This document shows positions 56,665 through 64,000 of a DNA stretch of 64,000 nt, one piece after another. Positions within the stretch are counted from its first letter, which is position 1. Each line of letters begins with the position of its first letter. Both the position numbers and the translations under genes were made by a program. This DNA comes from Anaplasma ovis str. Haibei (GTDB lineage Bacteria; Pseudomonadota; Alphaproteobacteria; Rickettsiales; Anaplasmataceae). The notes beneath the pieces were generated by a model. It saw only the letters and a program-made list of their open reading frames with translations, was not told the origin of the DNA and did no database searches. The stretch covers positions 744,001-808,000 of the forward strand of contig NZ_CP015994.1 of assembly GCF_002214625.1 (NCBI RefSeq), given 5' to 3'.

Positions 56665-57947
56665 AACTCAGACTTCTTCATCAACGCGCTATACCTGCCA
56701 GAGTACACCTGAGTCTGAACCTGAGAGAACGTGTCATTTATGACATTCACGATGATCAAAAAGCTGGTACCACCCAGGGTGAACGAAACTGCGCAGTAGT
56801 GACGAACAATTTCCGGCACAACACACACAACGGATAAGTACATCGCGCCCAAGACTGTGATCCTACCTATAACCTGGTCAAAATACTCTTGGGTCGCCTT
56901 ACCTGGACGCTTTCCGGGAACAAATCCCCCATTTTTTTTTAGCATCTCCGAAGTCTCCTTTGTATCAAACACGAGGGAAGTGTAGAAGAAGGTAAAAAAC
57001 ATTATCAGCGCTATATAGACGGAGACGTACAGTACGCCTTCCGAGGAAAGGTACCCAAGCAGTAAATCGGCCCATTCAGAGCCGGAATGAAACCTTACGA
57101 GTGAAATAAATGACAGCAGCAAGGCGTTAGCGAAAATTGGGGGTATGACACCCGCGGTATTTATTTTGAGCGGAATGTAACTTGAATCGCTACTGTAAAA
57201 GCGGCCGCCCGTCTGTCGTTTCGGGTACTGAACAAAAACCTTCCTGTACGATCTCTCGAAAAAAATTATCAACAGGAATAGAGCAAAAAACGATAGCAGC
57301 ATTGATAGGACTACCAGCCCAGAAACCTCCCCGTTTTTTCCAAGCAAAAACACGGAGGATATAGAACTTGGCAGCTCGGAAATTATCCCCACAAAAATTA
57401 TGAGGGAAATACCGTTACCTATACCCTTAGAATTGATTCTTTCTCCAAGCCAAAGCAAAAACATGGTTCCCGCCAGTAGGCTACTTATCCCAACCACCCG
57501 GAACATTATGCCCGGATTGATGACCACCATAACCTCGTCGGAGTTCATGCGCTCCAGCCCCAAGAGTATAACCAACCCCTGCGCAACACAAAAAACTACG
57601 GACAGATATCTCGTGTAGGTGCTCATTTTCATCCTACCAAGCTCGCCATCCTGCCTCATCTCATTAAGAGTGGGTATGGCAACGGAAAGCAGCTGCACTA
57701 TTATGGACGAGACTATATACGGCATGACATTGAGCGCGAAGATAGTCATCCTGCCCAGGGCACCCCCGGAGAACACATTGAAGATGCCGAGAACGCCGGT
57801 CGCGTGGCTAGAGACTATATCCTCTACAACGCTGGGATTAACTCCGGGAATGGGGATATAAGTACCCAAGCGATACACTATTAGGGCTAGCAGCGTGAAC
57901 CCAAACCTCCGGAGCAGCCCAGTATTGCCTCGTGCACCCACATTCAC
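56646..57947 (-). CDS. secY: Protein translocase subunit SecY
   Basis: 433 residues from GTG 57947 with GGAAGG upstream. Ten membrane segments; RLGTYIPIPGVNP in the plug region, SGGALGRMTIFALNVMPYI, the cytosolic loop FVPGKRPGKATQEYF. It forms the inner-membrane channel for Sec- and SRP-dependent export. A run of nine T (56932-56940, A on the coding strand) falls in the LKKNGG codons. Confidence 0.96.
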   Translation of the reverse strand: MNVGARGNTGLLRRFGFTLLALIVYRLGTYIPIPGVNPSVVEDIVSSHATGVLGIFNVFSGGALGRMTIFALNVMPYIVSSIIVQLLSVAIPTLNEMRQDGELGRMKMSTYTRYLSVVFCVAQGLVILLGLERMNSDEVMVVINPGIMFRVVGISSLLAGTMFLLWLGERINSKGIGNGISLIIFVGIISELPSSISSVFLLGKNGEVSGLVVLSMLLSFFALFLLIIFFERSYRKVFVQYPKRQTGGRFYSSDSSYIPLKINTAGVIPPIFANALLLSFISLVRFHSGSEWADLLLGYLSSEGVLYVSVYIALIMFFTFFYTSLVFDTKETSEMLKKNGGFVPGKRPGKATQEYFDQVIGRITVLGAMYLSVVCVVPEIVRHYCAVSFTLGGTSFLIIVNVINDTFSQVQTQVYSGRYSALMKKSELWKKVK

Positions 57948-57968
57948 AACAAACCTTCCTTAAGAATC

Positions 57969-58409
57969 TCAACCCTTCGGTAAGTAGACTTTCTTCCCAG
58001 CAGCCTTCGACACCGCATCATAACTTACCCCCACCTTCGCCTTGAGCGCGCCCTTGCCGAGAACCTTCACCTTACTCATCGGCGAAGGTATAATACCCAA
58101 CTCTGCCATCAGCTCTTTGCTGATATTTGAAGCGTCAACAATCTTCTTCTCGCTAATCAGCTTTTGCAGGGCACCGATATTCACTATTTCGTACTCAACT
58201 CGGGACATGGACCTGAACCCTCTCTTGGGAAGACGGGTAAATATGGGCTGCTGACCCCCCTCAAACCCATTGACGGCGCACCCCGACCTAGCCTTCTGGC
58301 CCTTATGCCCCCTACCAGAGGTCTTACCCTTACCGCACCCCAGGCCTCTGCCCAGAACTTTAGGCCTCCTACGTCTGGACAATCCAGCAAATAATTCGTT
58401 CAATTTCAT
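57969..58409 (-). CDS. rplO: 50S ribosomal protein L15 (uL15)
   Basis: 146 residues: RRRPKVLGRGLGCGKGKTSGRG, then RLPKRGFRSMSR, the L15 pattern. It lies only 13 bases after rpsE, so rpmD (L30), which normally separates them, is absent. Confidence 0.97.
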   Translation of the reverse strand: MKLNELFAGLSRRRRPKVLGRGLGCGKGKTSGRGHKGQKARSGCAVNGFEGGQQPIFTRLPKRGFRSMSRVEYEIVNIGALQKLISEKKIVDASNISKELMAELGIIPSPMSKVKVLGKGALKAKVGVSYDAVSKAAGKKVYLPKG

Positions 58410-58422
58410 AGCAAAAGACCTA

Positions 58423-58947
58423 TCACCTATTCTCTATCACTTCACCGACCTTACGGCTCCTCTTACCTGCAACTTGCTTGGGGGATAGCATATTTTTAAA
58501 TGCGGCGAATACGGCATAAATCACGCTATGCGGGTTAGAGGATCCAATAATTTTTGCAACAACATCCTGCACACCCAACACCTCAAACACCGCTCTCACC
58601 GAACCGCCGGCAATAATTCCGGTGCCAACCCTGGCAGATCTGAGAACAACTCTACTCGCGCAGAATTTCGCTTCTACATCATGGTGCAGTGTTCTTGACT
58701 CGCGGAGATAAACTCTGATCATACTCTTTTTTGCCGCATTCACCGCTTTGATTTTGGCTTCAGAAACTTCCGCGTGCTTACCCATGCCGCAGCCTACTCT
58801 GCCTTTCTCATCACCTACTACAACAAGTACAGAGAAGGAAAATCTTCTACCACCTTTAACAACCTTAGAGACCCTGCGCACAGACACTAACAACTCCGAC
58901 AAATCATGCGAATCGTGCGCAGCGCGCGGCTTTTTATCAACACTCAT
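58423..58947 (-). CDS. rpsE: 30S ribosomal protein S5 (uS5)
   Basis: 174 residues: [37 protein letters not shown] (replacing the usual GKA-EVP spelling) and [23 protein letters not shown]5 acts in decoding accuracy and mRNA unwinding. Confidence 0.97.
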   Translation of the reverse strand: MSVDKKPRAAHDSHDLSELLVSVRRVSKVVKGGRRFSFSVLVVVGDEKGRVGCGMGKHAEVSEAKIKAVNAAKKSMIRVYLRESRTLHHDVEAKFCASRVVLRSARVGTGIIAGGSVRAVFEVLGVQDVVAKIIGSSNPHSVIYAVFAAFKNMLSPKQVAGKRSRKVGEVIENR

Positions 58948-58956
58948 CAGAACAAC

Positions 58957-59322
58957 CTAAAACTCAAAACCAAGACCTCTCAACTCATCCGCAAATGCAG
59001 CAACCACACCTATGTACCTGCATGAACCACGATCAAGCACGAACTTGCGGTAGCTGACATCCAAGCCATCTAGGCGACCGGCAAACAACCTTGCGACCGT
59101 TCTAGCGGCTTCTGAGTTTACCCGCCTTTTGGCCACAGCCAAAACATCGGGCTCAAGTGTGGAAGCGGCCGCTAAAGTTGCACCTTTCTCATCATCTATA
59201 AGCTGGGCATAAAAGTGCCTGTTAGACTTGAACACGGAAAGCCTAATGTTTGACAGCGACCTGAGCTTTAGCCTAACTCGCCTCTTGCGCCTTATAGCCC
59301 TTTTTAAATCACACAACGACAT
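58957..59322 (-). CDS. rplR: 50S ribosomal protein L18 (uL18)
   Basis: 121 residues: RRKRRVRLKLRSLSNIRLSV, KSNRHFYAQLIDDEKGATLA and the C-terminal FVLDRGSCRYIGVVAAFADE. It binds 5S rRNA. The usual [20 protein letters not shown] end is modified but recognisable. Confidence 0.96.
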   Translation of the reverse strand: MSLCDLKRAIRRKRRVRLKLRSLSNIRLSVFKSNRHFYAQLIDDEKGATLAAASTLEPDVLAVAKRRVNSEAARTVARLFAGRLDGLDVSYRKFVLDRGSCRYIGVVAAFADELRGLGFEF

Positions 59323-59334
59323 AGCCAGCCCACC

Positions 59335-59880
59335 CTATTTCTTCTTACTCACTTCCTTTCGGTACACGTATTCCCCTTTGACGAATATACCCTTACCCTT
59401 GTAGGGATCATACCGCCTAATCGAGCAGATATCAGCCGCCACCATGTGTACCTTGACCTTGTCGGAGCCTTTAATCACAAGCTGCGTGGGCTTCGGGCAT
59501 TTGATTTCTATTCCCTCCGGAATTACATATCTCACCCCGTGGCTGAACCCCACAAACATAGAAAGGCACTTGTTGTCACACACAACTCTGTACCCAACAC
59601 CATTCACTTCAAGTTCCACGGAAAACCCTTTGGATAGCCCTTTTATAGCATTGCTTATACTACTCCTATAGGAGCCCCACATCACCTTCGCCCTGGGAGA
59701 TGATTGACGCTCATTCACAAGCAGCAGGGTACCGCCATCAAGTACAGCTCGTATGCCATGGCATAAAGGGAAGGAGGAGGATGTCCCATCCTTACCAACT
59801 ACAGTGACAGAACTACCATCACACACATCCACTTTCACACCTTCAGGAACCTCTATGGGCATAGCCCCAACTCTAGACAC
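59335..59880 (-). CDS. rplF: 50S ribosomal protein L6 (uL6)
   Basis: 181 residues from GTG 59880, chosen for AGGAG 8 bases upstream and because SRVGAMPIEVPEGVKVDV is the family start; the longer frame to 59907 overlaps rpsH. GVGYRVVCDNKCLSMFVGFSH and the C-terminal IRRYDPYKGKGIFVKGEYV are typical. Confidence 0.96.
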   Translation of the reverse strand: MSRVGAMPIEVPEGVKVDVCDGSSVTVVGKDGTSSSFPLCHGIRAVLDGGTLLLVNERQSSPRAKVMWGSYRSSISNAIKGLSKGFSVELEVNGVGYRVVCDNKCLSMFVGFSHGVRYVIPEGIEIKCPKPTQLVIKGSDKVKVHMVAADICSIRRYDPYKGKGIFVKGEYVYRKEVSKKK

Positions 59881-59891
59881 AGCAAACTCTC

Positions 59892-60290
59892 CTAAAAAAC
59901 ACCGCACAAAATCTCCCCGCCAATGCCGAGCTTACGTGCCCTGTAATCTAACATCACTCCCTGCGATGTCGACACTATGTACACACCAAGACCGTTGTAA
60001 AACTTCGGCAGCTTGTCTGCAGAGGAATACACCCTCTTACCTGGGCGCGAAACGCGCACTATCTTCTTAATGACCGGAGCACAATTGTAGTACTTGAGAC
60101 ACACCCTAAAGTACTTTATCCCTGAGCTCTTAGACTCCTCAGTGAAGCCCTCTATGTAACCCTCTGCAAGCAGGATATCCAATATGGATTTAACTACCTT
60201 AGAATGGGGCACAAAAACTACCTTGTTCATGCCTGCCTGCCCATTACGCAGGCGGGTCAAAAAATCAGCAATCGGATCGGATAACGACAC
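59892..60290 (-). CDS. rpsH: 30S ribosomal protein S8 (uS8)
   Basis: 132 residues from GTG 60290; AAGGAGG 6 bases upstream decides this against the TTG at 60314. [16 protein letters not shown] at the start and [24 protein letters not shown] at the end are diagnostic. S8 also represses the spc operon in other bacteria by binding its mRNA near rplE. Confidence 0.96.
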   Translation of the reverse strand: MSLSDPIADFLTRLRNGQAGMNKVVFVPHSKVVKSILDILLAEGYIEGFTEESKSSGIKYFRVCLKYYNCAPVIKKIVRVSRPGKRVYSSADKLPKFYNGLGVYIVSTSQGVMLDYRARKLGIGGEILCGVF

Positions 60291-60307
60291 AGCCAACCTC
60301 CTTCTAC

Positions 60308-60613
60308 TTACCAACTCGACTTCGTCAAGCCGGGCATCTGCCCTACCGAACCAAGCTGGCGCAGCACTATGCGGGACACCATAAACTTCCTGTAGTAACC
60401 GCGGGGCCTACCGGTGATGAGACACCTGTTCCTAATCCTAATGTAAGAAGAATCCCTAGGCATTTTAGAGAGCTTCACCTGAGCGGCAAATCTCTCCTGC
60501 ATAGGCAAGCTCTCATCCTTGATGATACGTACCAGAGCACGCCTCTTCTCCGACAACCGTGCAGAGATAGCAACGCGTTTCAGATTCCGCTGCACTACAG
60601 ATTTTCTAGACAC
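60308..60613 (-). CDS. rpsN: 30S ribosomal protein S14 (uS14)
   Basis: 101 residues from GTG 60613 with GGGGG upstream. The long, zinc-free form: [40 protein letters not shown] and [18 protein letters not shown] end. Confidence 0.97.
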   Translation of the reverse strand: MSRKSVVQRNLKRVAISARLSEKRRALVRIIKDESLPMQERFAAQVKLSKMPRDSSYIRIRNRCLITGRPRGYYRKFMVSRIVLRQLGSVGQMPGLTKSSW

Positions 60614-60624
60614 TACACCCCCAA

Positions 60625-61158
60625 CTAATTCACAAAAGGAAAACCGAGCTCGGTAAGCAAAGCCTTAGCATCATGATCGCTCTTCGCAGTGGTAACCACG
60701 CTCACATCAAAACCACGTACCTTGTCTATCTTGTCGTAGTCTACCTCAAGAAAAGATATGTGCTCTTTCACCCCGAAAGATATGTTCCCATGACCATCAA
60801 ACTGCGACATAGACAACCCCTTGAAATCCCGCTCACGCGGGAGCGCTATGTTAATCAGCCTGTCCAAAAACTCATACATTTTCCTACCTCTCAGGGTAAC
60901 CATACAACCTATGGGAAACCCCTTGCGTATCTTAAACCCGGCGATAGACCGCCGCGCACGAGTTACCACGGGTTTCTGCGCCGATATCAAGGCAAGATCC
61001 CTGCTACACGAATCCATAACCTTGCTATCCATTGCTCCAATACCGATACCCATGTTCAGGCAGACCTTCACTACTTTGGGCACCTGCATGACACTACTGC
61101 GACCCAGCTTACTCATAAGAGACCGCGCCACAGCCTCCTTACACAAACTTCCTAGCAT
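60625..61158 (-). CDS. rplE: 50S ribosomal protein L5 (uL5)
   Basis: 177 residues: [41 protein letters not shown] and a C-terminal [20 protein letters not shown]. Binds 5S rRNA and contacts tRNA in the P site. Confidence 0.97.
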   Translation of the reverse strand: MLGSLCKEAVARSLMSKLGRSSVMQVPKVVKVCLNMGIGIGAMDSKVMDSCSRDLALISAQKPVVTRARRSIAGFKIRKGFPIGCMVTLRGRKMYEFLDRLINIALPRERDFKGLSMSQFDGHGNISFGVKEHISFLEVDYDKIDKVRGFDVSVVTTAKSDHDAKALLTELGFPFVN

Positions 61159-61164
61159 ACAAAC

Positions 61165-61479
61165 CTAATCCAACACACGGCCAGAACCCTTAAGATACCG
61201 CACCTTCTTTCCGTCCACAAACTTGTAGCCCACCCTGGTGCGCACACCGGCCTCATTATCAAACAAAGCAATATTGGAAATGTCTATAAACCTTTCCACG
61301 CTGAAAATACCACCTTCCCTATCCTTAGAGGGCTTAACACTCTTCCGGCATAGAGCAACTCCGGCCACCTTGGCCATCACACGCCCCCCTTTCCTTAGAA
61401 CCTTTACAACCTTGCCGATCTTGCCCTTATCGCCTCCGGCTATAACAATCACATCATCCCCGCTAACAATCTTAGCCAT
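61165..61479 (-). CDS. rplX: 50S ribosomal protein L24 (uL24)
   Basis: 104 residues from ATG 61479; GGAGGT lies 7 bases upstream inside the rplN end. KOW-type start AKIVSGDDVIVIAGGDKGKI. The rplN stop overlaps its start (TGATG). Confidence 0.96.
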   Translation of the reverse strand: MAKIVSGDDVIVIAGGDKGKIGKVVKVLRKGGRVMAKVAGVALCRKSVKPSKDREGGIFSVERFIDISNIALFDNEAGVRTRVGYKFVDGKKVRYLKGSGRVLD

Positions 61480-61838
61480 CACAAAACCTCCACAGCCAAG
61501 GACATAACCTTGGTGAACTCACCAACAGGCAGCTTCCTGACAGGGCCGAAGACCCTCGTACCTAGAGGGTCGCCTTGGTCGTTCACCAACACAACAGCAT
61601 TACTAGAAAACCTGATAATGCTTCCATCCAAACGACGGATCGGGCCCTTGGTCCTCACAACAACGGCCTTATACACCTTACCTTTATTCACCTTCCCCCT
61701 AGGAGCAACAACCCTAGCAGATACAACAATAACATCCCCAACCACGGCGCGTTTCTTTCCGCCCAAGAACCCTATACACAGCACCTTGCGGGCACCTGAA
61801 TTATCTGCTACATCCAAGATCGCGTTTTTTTGTATCAT
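61479..61838 (-). CDS. rplN: 50S ribosomal protein L14 (uL14)
   Basis: 119 residues: [40 protein letters not shown] and [15 protein letters not shown], ending [10 protein letters not shown]. Forms the inter-subunit bridge region. Confidence 0.97.
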   Translation of the reverse strand: MIQKNAILDVADNSGARKVLCIGFLGGKKRAVVGDVIVVSARVVAPRGKVNKGKVYKAVVVRTKGPIRRLDGSIIRFSSNAVVLVNDQGDPLGTRVFGPVRKLPVGEFTKVMSLAVEVL

Positions 61839-61849
61839 ACAGAGTTACC

Positions 61850-62080
61850 TCAACTATCCACCACAATCCATCTCTTGGTAGCAGATACGGGAATGTGCTC
61901 TCTTATCTTGACCACATCGCCACGTTTACACCTATTGTGCTCGTCGTGCACAGAGTAGATTCTGCATTTTTTGACGATCTTCTTGTACACTTTGTGGTGC
62001 ACCATGCGGTAGACTGAGACTTTCACTGTCTTATCTCGCCTAGCATCCGTGACGACACCCACTAGGACTCCCTTAGACAT
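61850..62080 (-). CDS. rpsQ: 30S ribosomal protein S17 (uS17)
   Basis: 76 residues: MSKGVLVGVVTDARRDKTVK, HHKVYKKIVKKCRIYSVHDE. Two tandem ATGs (62083 and 62080) follow GAGAGGGG; the second has the better spacing. The 5' end overlaps the rpmC stop. Confidence 0.95.
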   Translation of the reverse strand: MSKGVLVGVVTDARRDKTVKVSVYRMVHHKVYKKIVKKCRIYSVHDEHNRCKRGDVVKIREHIPVSATKRWIVVDS

Positions 62081-62279
62081 CATCCCCTCTCACTCTTCTC
62101 CAACTCAGCGTGGTAAGCACTCTGGCTATCTCCTTCTTAATTGCGCTACGTTTGGCACTGCTGGTAGACGCACCTCCCTTACTCTCAAACACCTGGGCAA
62201 CCAAATCCCTACGCAGGGACGCCAGCTCCTCGCGCAGCTCTTTAGAAGACTTCCCCTTCATGTCTACAGAAGAACCCAT
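62073..62279 (-). CDS. rpmC: 50S ribosomal protein L29 (uL29)
   Basis: 68 residues, two-helix protein with KSSKELREELASLRRDLVAQ and a C-terminal KRSAIKKEIARVLTTLSWRR. Located between rplP and rpsQ as usual. Confidence 0.93.
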   Translation of the reverse strand: MGSSVDMKGKSSKELREELASLRRDLVAQVFESKGGASTSSAKRSAIKKEIARVLTTLSWRRVRGDDV

Positions 62280-62286
62280 AACTAAC

Positions 62287-62703
62287 TTACCTCAACCCAT
62301 CTTCAACATAACTACACTTCACGGGCAACTTGGCACTCGCCTTCCTAAGGGCCTCCCTAGCCAAGATGGGCGAAACCCCACCTATTTCAAACAACACCCT
62401 GCCCGGTTGCACCCTACACACCCACATTTCTATGCTGCCTTTGCCCTTACCCATACGGACATCAACAGGTTTCTTGCTCACCGGGAGGTGACAGAACACC
62501 CTTATCCACACCTTTCCCACGCGTCTAAGACTCCTCGATATACTGCGCCTAGCCGACTCAATTTGCTTAGAAGTCAGCCTGCACGGCTCCAACGCTTTAA
62601 GCCCGCATGAACCAAAGGCCAATTCGCTACCGCCCTTTGTTTGACCCTTTATGCGCCCTTTAAAGCTCTTAGAGTACTTGGTTTTTTTCGGCACAAACAA
62701 CAT
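62287..62703 (-). CDS. rplP: 50S ribosomal protein L16 (uL16)
   Basis: 138 residues: [40 protein letters not shown] and [20 protein letters not shown]. Contacts the A-site tRNA. Confidence 0.97.
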   Translation of the reverse strand: MLFVPKKTKYSKSFKGRIKGQTKGGSELAFGSCGLKALEPCRLTSKQIESARRSISRSLRRVGKVWIRVFCHLPVSKKPVDVRMGKGKGSIEMWVCRVQPGRVLFEIGGVSPILAREALRKASAKLPVKCSYVEDGLR

Positions 62704-62712
62704 AATAATATC

Positions 62713-63348
62713 TCACTCAACACCAGTCCTAGAATCGCCCACATGGACCCAGACCTTCACACCAACAATCCCATATATGGTCTTAGCTTCAGCGCAGCTA
62801 TAGTCTATGTTAGCCCTGAAAGTGTGTAGAGGCACGCTGCCTTCTTTATACCACTCTGTCCTCGCGATCTCTGCTCCACCTAGCCGCCCGGAACAACTGA
62901 CCTTAACCCCTCTGGCACCAAGCTTCAAGCAGTTCTGAACACCCCGCTTCATAGCCCTCCTGAACGATACCCTTTTCTCCAACTGCTGCGCTATGTTCTC
63001 AGCTATCAGAGCGGCTTTTAGATCAGGCTTCTTAACCTCCACTATATGTAGCTCAACATCGTGATTGACCATCTGGGCAATTCTCTGCTTGACCCTGTCT
63101 ATATCAGTGCCTTTCTTACCAATTATGACACCAGGACGCGCGGAGTGTATGTTTATTATCACAGCATCGACCTTCCTGGCAATGACAACCCTACTAACCG
63201 CAGCATGGTGAAAAGTCTTTTTGACAAAATTGCGCAGAAGAAGGTCCTCGTGTAGCTTGGACGCATACCCCCCGTTAGCATACCACAGCGAATCCCAAGT
63301 CCCAACTATCCCTAACCTTAATCCAATAGGATTAGACTTTTGCCCCAT
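62713..63348 (-). CDS. rpsC: 30S ribosomal protein S3 (uS3)
   Basis: 211 residues: [20 protein letters not shown], the KH motif [20 protein letters not shown], and [20 protein letters not shown]. Forms the mRNA entry site of the small subunit. Confidence 0.97.
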   Translation of the reverse strand: MGQKSNPIGLRLGIVGTWDSLWYANGGYASKLHEDLLLRNFVKKTFHHAAVSRVVIARKVDAVIINIHSARPGVIIGKKGTDIDRVKQRIAQMVNHDVELHIVEVKKPDLKAALIAENIAQQLEKRVSFRRAMKRGVQNCLKLGARGVKVSCSGRLGGAEIARTEWYKEGSVPLHTFRANIDYSCAEAKTIYGIVGVKVWVHVGDSRTGVE

Positions 63349-63351
63349 AAG

Positions 63352-63690
63352 TTACCTTTTCAACAATCTAATTACAACGCTTCCGTACCGTTTTCTGATT
63401 CTGCATGCTTTGCCCCGCGCTCTGGGCCGAACCCTACGCAGAGTGAAAGACTTACCAACCAAAACTTCCTTCACGTACAAACTGTCCAGGTCAACGTCGT
63501 AGTTAGCCTGAGCATTAGCCACAGCGGACCTGAGCACCTTCCCAACAAAGAGCGCAGCCTTTTTCTTGCAAAACTTCAGGTGCATAACAGCCGTAGACAC
63601 GTCCTGACCCCTTATCAGGTCCGCAACCAGATTCAACTTAGAAGGCGTAGACTTGAGACCCGACACCCTAGCACTGATAATAGTAGTCAT
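63352..63690 (-). CDS. rplV: 50S ribosomal protein L22 (uL22)
   Basis: 112 residues: [40 protein letters not shown] and the basic C-terminal loop [17 protein letters not shown] that lines the exit tunnel. Three bases separate it from both neighbours. Confidence 0.97.
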   Translation of the reverse strand: MTTIISARVSGLKSTPSKLNLVADLIRGQDVSTAVMHLKFCKKKAALFVGKVLRSAVANAQANYDVDLDSLYVKEVLVGKSFTLRRVRPRARGKACRIRKRYGSVVIRLLKR

Positions 63691-63693
63691 AAA

Positions 63694-63975
63694 CTAACCC
63701 TTCCTGGACACTTTCTTGTCACCCGCATGCCCCAGAAATCTCCTGGTAGGGGAAAACTCGCCAAATTTGCGCCCTACTATGTTGTCAGTTACCTTCACGG
63801 GTACGTAGGTCCTTCCATTGTGAACCCCAAAAGTCAGCCCTATAAACTTGTGCAGGATCACCGAAGACCTTGAGTGTATGTTTATGATCACACTCCTGTT
63901 GGATGCAATCGCCCTATTTGCAAGGCGCAGCACATGAGGGGCACAGAAAGGAGGCTTTTTAACCGATCGAGACAT
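63694..63975 (-). CDS. rpsS: 30S ribosomal protein S19 (uS19)
   Basis: 93 residues: [40 protein letters not shown] and KLGEF-type [20 protein letters not shown]. Binds the head of 16S rRNA with S13. Confidence 0.97.
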   Translation of the reverse strand: MSRSVKKPPFCAPHVLRLANRAIASNRSVIINIHSRSSVILHKFIGLTFGVHNGRTYVPVKVTDNIVGRKFGEFSPTRRFLGHAGDKKVSRKG

Positions 63976-63980
63976 ACAAA

Positions 63981-64000
63981 CTACCTCTTCCTGACAGACG
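63981..64000 (-). CDS. rplB: 50S ribosomal protein L2 (uL2), 3' end only
   Basis: The last visible codons read SVRKR and a TAG at 63981-63983, in the position expected for the rplB end (S10 operon order rplB-rpsS). The basic C-terminus fits L2. Identification rests mainly on gene order. Confidence 0.65.

Overview
The window is a chromosomal segment of an Anaplasma species of the A. marginale / A. centrale / A. ovis group (Rickettsiales, obligate intracellular). The basis is a base composition near 50% GC (too high for Ehrlichia and A. phagocytophilum, from general knowledge), an OmpA/Pal-type lipoprotein matching the Anaplasma adhesin OmpA, and two genes whose repeats match the appendage-associated protein (Aaap) family known from A. 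marginale. Assignment to A. marginale itself is likely but inferred.

Layout. 1-3240: 5' part of a biotin carboxylase subunit (pccA-like), an RluA-family pseudouridine synthase and rpmB. 3241-25215: almost entirely minus strand, with priA, an exported glutamine-amidotransferase-like protein, hemD, aminopeptidase P, a membrane retropepsin-like protease, a PolB-type exonuclease, era, ffh, an antiporter/NADH-dehydrogenase-type membrane subunit, a RatA/COQ10-like protein, dnaK, RNase E/G, five Mrp/Mnh antiporter subunit genes, tkt and an M32 carboxypeptidase homologue that has lost its zinc site. 25461-27806: ompA and purA on the plus strand. 27807-31152: a 5'-truncated obg, ruvX (yqgF), nrdA and tRNA-Glu. 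31472-41153: ispA, a double-FKBP-like membrane protein, thiO, dnaB, an unknown membrane protein, tadA, rpmF-plsX-fabH and tgt. 41339-44460: pstB, dapB, a flavin reductase and ubiA. 44482-46400: the aaap locus, with two paralogues, a near-identical duplicated 3' spacer carrying a terminator, and a promoter-like region containing a 15-nt homopolymer. 46821-50964: rpmH-rnpA, an AGCS amino acid carrier and comEC. 51261-64000: pheT and the contiguous S10-spc-alpha ribosomal protein block (rplQ back to the 3' tip of rplB), with secY, adk and rpoA and without rpmD, rpmJ or infA.

Most genes are housekeeping and many overlap by a few bases, giving long co-directional runs. GTG starts with clear Shine-Dalgarno sequences are common and change several starts from the longest frame. 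No CRISPR, prophage, insertion sequence or defence system was seen. The accessory biology is concentrated in ompA and the aaap locus. The most notable observation is that the short aaap paralogue appears to be a chimera: its start region is homologous to the 5' end of the downstream gene ubiA, as expected from a tandem duplication spanning the aaap 3' end and ubiA start.
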